Below are positions 1 to 6,639 of a DNA stretch of 64,000 nucleotides, in pieces; the first letter of the stretch is position 1, and every line of letters begins with the position of its first letter. The notes under the pieces were generated by a model, which saw nothing but the letters and a program-made list of their open reading frames with translations, was not told the origin of the DNA and made no database searches. This DNA is from Streptomyces diastatochromogenes (GTDB lineage Bacteria > Actinomycetota > Actinomycetes > Streptomycetales > Streptomycetaceae), in assembly GCF_002242805.1 (NCBI RefSeq), contig NZ_MCGQ01000017.1:1-64000 (forward strand). The letters are read 5' to 3'. Position numbers and translations under genes: made by a program.

Positions 1-170
1 CCTTTCCGGCGGTTCCGACTCTATCAGATCCTTTCGGCGTCCGATTCCCGGTCGGCGGGATTGTCTTCGCGACTGTTGGGCCGTTCCGACGAGTGAGACT
101 TTAGCGGATTCCCGGCTCCCGAGCTAATCGGGGGCTGCGTCCTTTCGAACGCGGATTCCTCATTTCGCAA
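1..170 (-). promoter_or_regulatory. Probable rRNA operon promoter/leader region, reading leftwards
   Basis: On the minus strand this stretch resembles the region upstream of 16S rRNA in Streptomyces as I remember it. Two -10-like hexamers sit in the right sort of context: TAAAGT (complement of 98-103, followed by CTCACTCGTCGGAAC) and TAGAGT (complement of 18-23, within GATCTGATAGAGTCGGAA). The rRNA itself would lie left of position 1, so this rests on the promoter sequence alone. No protein gene is apparent in 1-349; 170-336 shows nothing I can name. Confidence 0.55.
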
Positions 171-336
171 ATACGCGCGCCAAAGCACACGACGACGGGT
201 CGCCGATTGCTGGCAGGTACTTGCGGAATGGCTGTCCGGGGACCGACCGGAGTCGGCGCTCACGTCGGACAACTCGGAGAACCTTACGGATCGGGCCGGG
301 GTGTGTCAACTCGCTGCGGGAGGGCCCCTGCGGGCG

Positions 337-342
337 TACGCT
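337..342 (+). promoter_or_regulatory. -10 element of the trpS leader transcript
   Basis: TACGCT is a TANNNT-type -10 hexamer. Exactly 7 nt separate it from the GTG at 350, so the leader peptide would start at or next to the transcript 5' end. No clear -35 is visible. Confidence 0.5.
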
Positions 343-349
343 GGCCGAC

Positions 350-394
350 GTGATGACGACGCGTACGTGTACCCAGCTTTGGTGGGCCGCCTGA
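350..394 (+). CDS. Trp-rich leader peptide of the trpS attenuator
   Basis: A 14-codon reading frame encodes MMTTRTCTQLWWAA and stops at TGA 392-394. The two adjacent Trp codons (TGG 380-385) lie at the point where a stalled ribosome would mask RNA segment 1 of the attenuator. GTG at 350 follows the TACGCT hexamer by 7 nt and there is no Shine-Dalgarno sequence, so leaderless translation is likely; ATG 353 is an in-frame alternative. Ribosome-mediated attenuation of the auxiliary trpS gene has been described in S. coelicolor (recalled from the literature). The peptide itself is not expected to have a function beyond sensing charged tRNA-Trp. Confidence 0.8.
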   Translation: MMTTRTCTQLWWAA

Positions 395-445
395 CGGCGG
401 CCGCACTCACGTATGCACTCAACGGCCGCCGCTTCGGCGGCCGTT
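385..445 (+). promoter_or_regulatory. Transcription attenuator, segments 1-4, controlling trpS
   Basis: Four 7-nt blocks alternate: GGCCGCC (385-391), GGCGGCC (396-402), GGCCGCC (424-430) and GGCGGCC (436-442). Blocks 1:2 and 3:4 can form hairpins, while 2:3 forms the competing anti-terminator. Block 1 overlaps the second Trp codon and stop codon of the leader peptide. A ribosome stalled on the Trp codons would cover block 1, free block 2 to pair with block 3 and prevent the terminator; efficient translation would permit it. This is the classical trp-type logic, read directly from the sequence. Confidence 0.85.
421..445 (+). terminator. Attenuator terminator hairpin before trpS
   Basis: AACGGCCGCCG (421-431) pairs with CGGCGGCCGTT (435-445) around a 3-nt loop. 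No U-tract follows, which is common for Streptomyces terminators. Confidence 0.75.
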
Positions 446-517
446 CTCGTATCTCCCTCCAGGACTCCGGGAGCCGGCCGACCGGAGCGGCGGTCTCGAC
501 CAGGAGATGGAGTAGAG

Positions 518-1543
518 ATGACGCGGGTCTTCAGTGGGGTCAAGCCGACCGGGCATCTGACGCTGGGGAACTACCTGGGGGCCATGCGGCAGTGGGCCGC
601 GGTGGACCAGCACCGGGCGGACTCGCTGTTCTGCATCGTCGATCTGCACGCGCTGACCGTGGACCACGATCCGGCGCGGGTACGCAGGCTCAGTCGTCAG
701 GCGGCGACGTTGTTGCTGGCCTCCGGGCTCGACCCTGAGCTGTGCACCGTGTTCCTGCAGAGCCACGTCGACGAGCACACGCGGCTGTCGTACCTGCTGG
801 AGTGCGTGGCGACGGACGGCGAGATGCGGCGGATGATCCAGTACAAGGAGAAGTCCGCGCAGGAGCGTGAGCGCGGTGGGAGTGTGCGGCTGTCGCTGCT
901 GACGTATCCGGTGCTGATGGCGGCGGACATCCTGGCGTACGGGGCGGACGAGGTGCCGGTCGGGGACGACCAGACGCAGCACGTCGAGCTGACGCGGGAT
1001 CTGGCGGTGCGGTTCAACCAGCGGTACGGGCACACGTTCGTGGTGCCGAAGGCCACTCCGCCGAAGGTGGCCGCACGGGTGATGAACCTGCAGGACCCGA
1101 CGTCGAAGATGGGGAAGTCGGACGACTCTGGGCCGGGGATCGTCTATCTGCTGGACGAGCCGGACGTGGTGCGCAAGAAGGTCATGCGGGCCGTGACCGA
1201 CAGCGGGCGGGTTGTGGAGTACGACCGGGAGGCCCGTCCGGGTGTCGCGAATCTGCTGGAGATTCTCGCAGCGTGCACGGGCGGGAACCCTGAGTCACTG
1301 GCGGCCGTTTACGACTCGTACGGTGCTTTGAAGAAGGACACCGCGGAGGCCGTGGTGGAGGTTCTCAGGCCCGTGCAGGCCAGGCACAGGGAGCTGTGCG
1401 CGGATCCTGCCTATGTGGAGGGGGTGCTGCGGGATGGTGCGGAGAAGGCTCGGGCGATGGCCCGGCCGATCGTCGATACCGCTTATCGGGCCATCGGGTT
1501 GCTGCCGCCCGTGTCGGAGCCCTCGCTGAGCGCCGCTCGCTAG
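518..1543 (+). CDS. trpS: Tryptophanyl-tRNA synthetase, auxiliary (TrpRS1-like)
   Basis: Cytoplasmic class Ic synthetase of 341 residues that charges tRNA-Trp. The signature motifs are TGHLTLGN (HIGH-like, about residues 11-18) and KMGKS (KMSKS-like). ATG 518 is chosen because it opens the conserved FSGVKPTG N-terminus and follows GGAGATGGAG. Residue 9 is Lys where Bacillus TrpRS has Gln; from memory, Lys9 of the S. coelicolor paralogue TrpRS1 is needed for indolmycin resistance. Together with the Trp attenuator upstream, this points to an inducible, inhibitor-resistant second TrpRS rather than the housekeeping copy, which is not in this window. It is convergent with proC, 46 bp away. Confidence 0.93.
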   Translation: MTRVFSGVKPTGHLTLGNYLGAMRQWAAVDQHRADSLFCIVDLHALTVDHDPARVRRLSRQAATLLLASGLDPELCTVFLQSHVDEHTRLSYLLECVATDGEMRRMIQYKEKSAQERERGGSVRLSLLTYPVLMAADILAYGADEVPVGDDQTQHVELTRDLAVRFNQRYGHTFVVPKATPPKVAARVMNLQDPTSKMGKSDDSGPGIVYLLDEPDVVRKKVMRAVTDSGRVVEYDREARPGVANLLEILAACTGGNPESLAAVYDSYGALKKDTAEAVVEVLRPVQARHRELCADPAYVEGVLRDGAEKARAMARPIVDTAYRAIGLLPPVSEPSLSAAR

Positions 1544-1589
1544 CCGTGCGGCGGCGGGGTGACCCGCCGCCTTCGCGGTGTCGTGAGCG

Positions 1590-2402
1590 TCAGTCCTTCT
1601 TGCCGGAGGCGAGTTCGCGGCTGCGGTCGCGGGCGGCCTCGAGTGCGGCGATGAGTGCGGCGCGGACTCCGTGGTTCTCGAGTTCGCGGATGGCGTTGAT
1701 CGTCGTACCGGCCGGGGAGGTGACGTTCTCGCGGAGCTTGACCGGGTGCTCGCCGCTGTCACGGAGCATCACGGCGGCGCCGATGGCGGACTGGACGATG
1801 AGGTCGTGGGCCTTGTCGCGGGGCAGGCCGAGCAGGATGCCGGCATCGGTCATGGCTTCGACCAGGTAGAAGAAGTACGCGGGGCCGGAGCCGGACAGGG
1901 CGGTGCAGGCGTCCTGCTGGGACTCGGGGACGCGGAGGGTCTTGCCGACGGCACCGAAGATCTCCTCGGCGTGGGCGAGGTGTTCGGCGGTGGCGTGGCT
2001 GCCGGCGGAGATGACGGACATGGCCTCGTCGACGAGGGCGGGGGTGTTCGTCATGACGCGGACGACCGGGGTGCCTGCGGCGAGGCGCTCCTCGAAGAAG
2101 GAGGTGGGGATTCCGGCGGCTCCGCTGATGATCAGGCGGTCGGCGGGGATGTGCGGGGCCAGTTCGTCCAGGAGGGTGCCCATGTCCTGCGGCTTGACCG
2201 TGAGGATCAGGGTGTCGGCGGTCTTCGCGGCCTCGGGGTTGGTGACCGGGGTGACTCCGTAGCGGGCGCGGAGTTCTTCGGCGCGTTCGGGACGGCGGGC
2301 CGTGACCAGGAGGTCGGCGGGGGCCCAGCCGGCCCGGATCATTCCGCTGAGCAGGGCTTCGCCGATCTTGCCGGTGCCGAGGACTGCGACTTTCTGGCTC
2401 AT
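1590..2402 (-). CDS. proC: Pyrroline-5-carboxylate reductase
   Basis: Catalyses the last step of proline synthesis, NAD(P)H-dependent reduction of pyrroline-5-carboxylate. The 270-residue length is normal. The N-terminal Rossmann motif is VLGTGKIGEAL (residues 7-17) and the C-terminal dimer/active-site signature SGSGPAYFFYLVEAM is intact (about residues 170-184). There is no clear Shine-Dalgarno; a weak CAAACT hexamer lies 7 nt upstream of the ATG, so the message may be leaderless. It is a lone leftward gene with no proA/proB beside it. Confidence 0.95.
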   Translation of the reverse strand: MSQKVAVLGTGKIGEALLSGMIRAGWAPADLLVTARRPERAEELRARYGVTPVTNPEAAKTADTLILTVKPQDMGTLLDELAPHIPADRLIISGAAGIPTSFFEERLAAGTPVVRVMTNTPALVDEAMSVISAGSHATAEHLAHAEEIFGAVGKTLRVPESQQDACTALSGSGPAYFFYLVEAMTDAGILLGLPRDKAHDLIVQSAIGAAVMLRDSGEHPVKLRENVTSPAGTTINAIRELENHGVRAALIAALEAARDRSRELASGKKD

Positions 2403-2484
2403 GCGGTTCAGTTTGGCACCGCTGAGGAGGGGTGCGGGCGAGTTGTCCGGTGGACGGACTCGCCGTGCCGGCCGGCTTGGGGGC

Positions 2485-3279
2485 TCACGCGGTACGGCGT
2501 CGTAGCGTCGCGGCTCCCAGGGCCAGTACCAGCACCGCGCAGCCCGCCACGATCAGGACGTCCCGTACGAAGGTCGCCGTCATGTCCGTGTGGTGGAGGA
2601 CCTCGTTCATGCCGTCGACGGCGTAGGACATCGGGAGGACGTCGGAGATGGCCTCCAGGGCGGGGTGCATGTCGGAGCGGGGAGTGAAGAGGCCGCAGAG
2701 GAGGAGCTGGGGGAAGATCACCGCGGGCATGAACTGGACCGCCTGGAATTCCGAGGCCGCGAAGGCCGAGACGAAGAGGCCGAGGGCCGTGCCGAGCAGG
2801 GCGTCGAGGAGGGCGACCAGCAGGAGCAGCCAGGGTGATCCGGTGACGTCCAGGCCGAGGAGCCAGACGGCGAGTCCGGTGGCGAGGGCCGACTGGACGA
2901 TGGCGAGGCCGCCGAAGGCGAGGGCGTAGCCGGCGATGAGGTCGGCCTTGCCGAGGGGCATGGCGAGGAGGCGTTCGAGGGTGCCCGAGGTCCGTTCGCG
3001 CAGGGTGGCGATGGAGGTGACCAGGAACATCGTGATCAGCGGGAAGATGCCGAGCAGGGAGGCGCCGATGTTGTCGAAGGTGCGCGGGCTGGCGTCGAAG
3101 ACGTAGCGCAGCAGGATCAGCATCAGGCAGGGGATGAGGATCAGCAGCGCGATGGTCCGCGGGTCGTGGCGGAGCTGGCGCAGGACGCGGGCCGCGGTGG
3201 CGGTGGTGCGGGCGGCGTTCAGGGCGCCGGTGGGTACGGCGGGGGCGGCGGGCGCTGCCGGTGTGGTGGTCGTGCTCAT
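2485..3279 (-). CDS. ABC-2 type transporter permease
   Basis: A 264-residue integral membrane protein with about six hydrophobic segments and an Ala/Pro-rich cytoplasmic N-terminus. The sequence GERTSGTLERLLAMPLGKADL-like block (an RTSGTLERL motif) is typical of ABC-2 (DrrB/NodJ family) permeases. ATG 3279 overlaps the stop of the ATPase gene by 4 bp, so the two are translationally coupled and form one exporter. The substrate cannot be read from sequence; relatives export antibiotics, polysaccharides or lipids. Longer overlapping reading frames in the other frames are shadows. Confidence 0.88.
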   Translation of the reverse strand: MSTTTTPAAPAAPAVPTGALNAARTTATAARVLRQLRHDPRTIALLILIPCLMLILLRYVFDASPRTFDNIGASLLGIFPLITMFLVTSIATLRERTSGTLERLLAMPLGKADLIAGYALAFGGLAIVQSALATGLAVWLLGLDVTGSPWLLLLVALLDALLGTALGLFVSAFAASEFQAVQFMPAVIFPQLLLCGLFTPRSDMHPALEAISDVLPMSYAVDGMNEVLHHTDMTATFVRDVLIVAGCAVLVLALGAATLRRRTA

Positions 3280-4079
3280 CGGGTCGTCTCCTTGGTGCGG
3301 TCCACGGCGTCGGCTTCGTTGGCTTGGTCGACGAGGCGGAGGAAGGCGGCCTCGACGGTGTCGGTGCCGGTACGGGTGCGCAGGGCGGCCGGGGTGTCGT
3401 CGGCGAGGATCCGGCCCTCGCGCATGAGGAGCAGGCGGTGGCAGCGCTCGGCCTCGTCCATGACATGGGAGGAGACGAGGAGGGTGGCGCCGCGGGCGGC
3501 GAGGTCGTGGAAGAGGTTCCACAGGTCTCGGCGCAGGACGGGGTCGAGGCCGACCGTCGGCTCGTCGAGGACGAGGAGTTCGGGGGTGCCGAGGAGGGCG
3601 ACGGCGAGGGAGACGCGGCCCCGCTGGCCGCCGGAGAGGTTGCCGGCGAGGGCGTCGGCGTGGCTGGTGAGGTCGACGTCGGTGAGGACGCGTGCGACGT
3701 CGTGGCGGCGTTCGGCGGAGGCGCGGCCGGGGTCGAGGATCGCGGCGAAGTAGTCGAGGTTCTGGCGGACGGTCAGGTCGTCGTAGACGGAGGGGGCCTG
3801 GGTGACGTAGCCGATGCGGCTGCGCAGGGTGGGGTGGCCGGCGGGGCGGCCGAGGACGTCGAGGGTGCCGGTGACCTTGGCCTGGGTGCCGACGACGGAG
3901 CGCATCAGGGTGGACTTGCCGCATCCGGACGGGCCGAGCAGGCCGGTGATCTGGCCGCGCGGGACGGTGAAGCGGAGGTGGTGGAGGACGGTGCGGGGGC
4001 CGCGTACGACGGTGAGGTCGTCGGCGTGGACGGCGTCCGGTGCCGTGGGGTGGGGTGGATCGGGCACGTAATTCATCAT
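3276..4079 (-). CDS. ABC transporter ATP-binding protein
   Basis: Nucleotide-binding subunit of the exporter with the downstream permease. All motifs are present: Walker A GPSGCGKST, Q-loop in VTQAPSVYDDL, signature LSGGQRGR, Walker B LLVLDEPTVGLDP and switch His in VSSHVMDEA. That combination belongs to the DrrA/CcmA-like class. Two adjacent in-frame ATGs (4079 and 4076) lie inside an 18-bp palindrome; 4079 is preferred because GATTAT ends 7 nt upstream, suggesting a leaderless message. No regulator gene is adjacent on either side. Confidence 0.9.
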   Translation of the reverse strand: MMNYVPDPPHPTAPDAVHADDLTVVRGPRTVLHHLRFTVPRGQITGLLGPSGCGKSTLMRSVVGTQAKVTGTLDVLGRPAGHPTLRSRIGYVTQAPSVYDDLTVRQNLDYFAAILDPGRASAERRHDVARVLTDVDLTSHADALAGNLSGGQRGRVSLAVALLGTPELLVLDEPTVGLDPVLRRDLWNLFHDLAARGATLLVSSHVMDEAERCHRLLLMREGRILADDTPAALRTRTGTDTVEAAFLRLVDQANEADAVDRTKETTR

Positions 4080-4088
4080 ATGATGAAT
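4071..4088. promoter_or_regulatory. 18-bp perfect palindrome over the ABC operon start (candidate operator)
   Basis: ATTCATCATATGATGAAT is its own reverse complement and is far more AT-rich than its surroundings. It contains both candidate start codons of the ATPase gene and would overlap the transcription start site. A dimeric repressor bound here could block the promoter. The regulator is unknown and not adjacent. Confidence 0.55.
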
Positions 4089-4143
4089 AATCTTCCCGGC
4101 GGCCGGTGCCGTCAAGGGGAGGGATCGGTGTGCCGCACACGAA

Positions 4144-4182
4144 AGCGGCGGCGGCCCGGGGAGGAACCGGGCCGCCGCCGCT
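4144..4182 (-). terminator. Hairpin terminator downstream of the methyltransferase
   Basis: A perfect 16-bp stem: AGCGGCGGCGGCCCGG (4144-4159) pairs with 4167-4182 around a 7-nt loop. It sits 27 bp past the stop of the leftward gene ending at 4209 and just upstream of the ABC promoter, so it probably insulates the two. There is no U-tract. Confidence 0.65.
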
Positions 4183-4208
4183 GCGAGGGAGGTTGACGGG
4201 ATGTCGGG

Positions 4209-5006
4209 TCAGGGCTTGGTCGCGACGAGCAGGAGCACGTCGTACGTCTCCTCGACGATGCCGTCCGGGAAGACCTTCAGCAGATGGCCGCGCTCTTCCT
4301 CCAGGAACGCGTTCCTGCGCTCCTCGGGAGTGACGAGGAAGGCCGAGTGGCTGCCGATGTTGGCGAGGTGGGTGTCGATCGGGACGCGGCGGCTCCAGCG
4401 GACCTCGCGGCGGGTGAAGCGGAGGCGGCCGCTGGGGTCGGCGGCCTGGTTGCCGTCGCCGGCCTTGCGCTTCTCCGCGGCGATGTCCACGCCCAGGAAC
4501 CTGCCGGTGCGGTCGGCTGCCTCGGCGATCCACTCGATGTCGAGGGCGTCGGTGTTCCACCACAGCGCCAGCGCACCGCCCGGCCGCAGCACGCGCAGCG
4601 CCTCCGGCACCGAGTGCGCGGTGTCGGTCCAGTGCCAGGCCTGGGCATAGGTGAGGAAGTCGGCGTGGGCGTCGGCGACGGGGAGGGCGTTGCCGTTGCC
4701 GCGCACGATCGGGAGGTGCGGCAGTGCGCGGCGGAACTCGGCGGCCATGCCGGCACCGGGTTCGACCGCGAGGACGTCGGCGCCGCGGGCGTCCAGCAGG
4801 GCGGTCGCGATCCCCGTCCCGGCACCGACGTCCACGACCCGGGCCCCGGACAGCGGCCGGCCGGCCAGCTCCTCGACGGCGTCGAAGAGGGCGGGCGGGT
4901 AGGAGGGGCGGTTCGCGGCGTACTGGGCCGCGGCGGCGTTGAAGGAGTGGGCGCGCAGGGCGGGGGACGGAGTGGCCGGTTCCGGGGAGGCGGAGGTCGT
5001 GGTCAT
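4209..5006 (-). CDS. Class I SAM-dependent methyltransferase
   Basis: A 265-residue protein of the UbiE/Methyltransf_11 type. Motif I is VVDVGAGTGIATALL (about residues 57-71), followed by the acidic residue of LAVEPGAGM and a PGGALALWWN block. The N-terminal SFNAAAAQYAANRPSYP is typical of small-molecule methyltransferases that begin with an 'A..Y...RP.YP' segment. The substrate is not predictable. It stands alone between a tandem-repeat gap and a terminator. Confidence 0.85.
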   Translation of the reverse strand: MTTTSASPEPATPSPALRAHSFNAAAAQYAANRPSYPPALFDAVEELAGRPLSGARVVDVGAGTGIATALLDARGADVLAVEPGAGMAAEFRRALPHLPIVRGNGNALPVADAHADFLTYAQAWHWTDTAHSVPEALRVLRPGGALALWWNTDALDIEWIAEAADRTGRFLGVDIAAEKRKAGDGNQAADPSGRLRFTRREVRWSRRVPIDTHLANIGSHSAFLVTPEERRNAFLEEERGHLLKVFPDGIVEETYDVLLLVATKP

Positions 5007-5085
5007 GCCGCCATGGTGAGGGGGTGGGGTGGGAGGGGACAGCGGGTTTTGCGGGCGGGAGCAGCGCGTTTCGGCCAGGCGCGGT

Positions 5086-5176
5086 GTTCTGCGCGGGCGC
5101 GCTGCTGTGCGCGGGCGCAGCCGCTTTACGCGGGCACGGTGCTCTGCGCGGGCACGGTGCTCTACGCAGGCATACC
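5086..5176. repeat. 18-bp imperfect tandem repeat, about five copies
   Basis: Units begin at 5086, 5104 (19 bp), 5123, 5141 and 5159, with consensus GCTCTGCGCGGGCACGGT. The units at 5123 and 5141 differ at only two positions. The array lies in the 200-bp gap between two leftward genes. The unit is a multiple of three, but no start, ribosome site or coding context supports a protein. Confidence 0.75.
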
Positions 5177-5213
5177 GCTTTCTTTCGGCTTACAGACTCA
5201 CCGGCGTTACGGC

Positions 5214-5729
5214 TTACTGGCGCCGCTTCTTCTTCGACGGGTCGCCCGTGCGTCGGGAGGAGCGGCGTTCGTACTCCTCGCGGGCCTTCTCGTACTCCTC
5301 GCGGTGCAGTTTCTCGCCGGGGGCCTCGGTGAGGGAGCGGAAGAAGTAGGCGAGCAGGGAGCCGACGAAGCCGATGGCGAGCAGGCCGCGCAGCGAGGCC
5401 TGGCGCTGGGGGTCGTGGTGCTTGCCGAAGCCCTCCCAGGTGTTGCGGAAGGCGAGCGCGCTGCAGATCGCGAACATGGCGACGACCAGCACGGTCACGA
5501 AGGCGCCGGTGTCGGCGATCTGGATGCCCTCGTAGGCGAAGTTCAGAATCAGGCAGGAGACGGCGGCCGCGGCGAGGGAGCCGACGGCCACGCCGGCTCG
5601 GCGGGCCGCGTATCCGTTGTCGTGGTGCACCCAGGAGGTGCCGAAGAAGCGGAGGGGCTCGGGGCGGGGGCCGCCGCCCTGCGCCGCGGAGCCCGCCGGG
5701 GTGCCCGGGGTGCCGGTTTCGTCGCTCAC
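5214..5729 (-). CDS. Conserved membrane protein of unknown function
   Basis: A 171-residue protein I cannot assign to a characterised family. After a Gly/Pro-rich cytoplasmic start there are three or four hydrophobic segments: about residues 45-65 (AGVAVGSLAAAAVSCLILNF), 72-94 and 115-135. A highly charged C-terminal tail follows (EEYEKAREEYERRSSRR and a final KKKRRQ). The tail suggests a cytoplasmic helical region. It is the first leftward gene after the SH3-protein pair, with a 42-bp gap. Confidence 0.7.
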   Translation of the reverse strand: MSDETGTPGTPAGSAAQGGGPRPEPLRFFGTSWVHHDNGYAARRAGVAVGSLAAAAVSCLILNFAYEGIQIADTGAFVTVLVVAMFAICSALAFRNTWEGFGKHHDPQRQASLRGLLAIGFVGSLLAYFFRSLTEAPGEKLHREEYEKAREEYERRSSRRTGDPSKKKRRQ

Positions 5730-5771
5730 GGGACGATTATGGCTCTGGGCGGGGGCGGGCTCTTCGCAGGG

Positions 5772-6119
5772 TCAGGCGCAGCGTGAGGCGACGTAGCCGT
5801 CGCTGCCCGTCTGCACGTAAGCGTCCGACACGAATTCGCCGTTGTTGATGTTGTCCCAGATGTTCGAGGTGCCGTACGGGCCTGTCACGGTTGTACCCGG
5901 CGTCTGGCAGAAGATCGGAACGCGGGTCCCCTCGATCAGAACCCGAATGATGTTGTAGTTGGTGCCGGGCCCGCTGCGGACGTTGATGCGCACGCCTGGG
6001 GCCACTGGGTAGGTCCGCACGGTGGGGGCTGCGGTGGCCACGGACGCCGCCCCCATGACCATGACAAGAGCTCCGGTGGCACCGGCGAGCAGGAGGGATC
6101 TGCGTCTGCGGGATGTCAT
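5772..6119 (-). CDS. Secreted SH3-type domain protein, copy 1
   Basis: A 115-residue protein with a clear Sec signal peptide: MTSRRRRSLLLAG, a hydrophobic core, then cleavage near ATAAP (about residue 33). The mature part is one bacterial SH3 (SH3b/SH3_3) domain with the signature GVRINVRSGPGTNYNIIR, and two Cys (in IFCQ and SRCA) likely to form a disulfide outside the cell. Such domains usually bind cell-wall or protein ligands. It has a close tandem paralogue 25 bp upstream. ATG 6119 is chosen because it starts the signal peptide; GGAAGGG lies further upstream. Confidence 0.82.
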   Translation of the reverse strand: MTSRRRRSLLLAGATGALVMVMGAASVATAAPTVRTYPVAPGVRINVRSGPGTNYNIIRVLIEGTRVPIFCQTPGTTVTGPYGTSNIWDNINNGEFVSDAYVQTGSDGYVASRCA

Positions 6120-6144
6120 GCGTTGCTTTGCCCTTCCGTTGGCG

Positions 6145-6459
6145 TCAGCTGCAGCGCGAGGCGACATAGCCGTCGCTGCCCGTCTGCACGAAGGCGTCAG
6201 AGACGTACTCGCCGTTGCTGATGTTGTCCCAGATGTTCGAGGTACCGTACGGACCCGTGACGGTGGTGCCCGGTGACTGGCAGTAGATGTGGACCTTGGC
6301 TCCCTCGGGCAGGACGCGGACAAGGTTGTAGTTGGTGCCCGGGCCGCTGCGGACGTTCAGGCGTACGCCCGGGGCGACCGAGTAGTAACGCAAGGACTCC
6401 GTGGCAACTGCGGCTGCCGCACCGCTGGTGTCGTCTTCTCCGACGCGCTCGACCGACAT
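6145..6459 (-). CDS. SH3-type domain protein, copy 2, without signal peptide
   Basis: A 104-residue paralogue of the downstream gene; the last 80 residues are mostly identical and share the TTVTGPYGTSNIWDN block and both Cys. Its N-terminus (MSVERVGEDDTSGAAAAVAT) has no basic-hydrophobic signal peptide, so as annotated it stays in the cytoplasm. The start is well supported by GGGGGGAGG 8 nt upstream of ATG 6459. It is divergent from the Ser/Thr kinase gene. Either the copy changed compartment after duplication or an undetected secretion route exists. Confidence 0.75.
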   Translation of the reverse strand: MSVERVGEDDTSGAAAAVATESLRYYSVAPGVRLNVRSGPGTNYNLVRVLPEGAKVHIYCQSPGTTVTGPYGTSNIWDNISNGEYVSDAFVQTGSDGYVASRCS

Positions 6460-6639
6460 CGAGTGCCTCCCCCCGTTGTTCCCATGACTGTCACGGGACA
6501 CGTTGATGCCCCTGAGACGAATTGCGAAACACCTGTGCGCAACTCGCACGCAGACGCTAGCAAGCCGCCTCTGTCTCGTACGAGTCATCGACTAGGCTCC
6601 GTGCGTCGCGCGCGCGGACGAACAGCACGGGGGTGGTCC

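Noticed and set aside
2485..4563. 692-codon minus-strand open frame spanning the ABC genes
   Set aside because: Only its last 264 codons, from ATG 3279, are the permease; the upstream part is an Arg/Pro-rich wrong frame of the ATPase gene.
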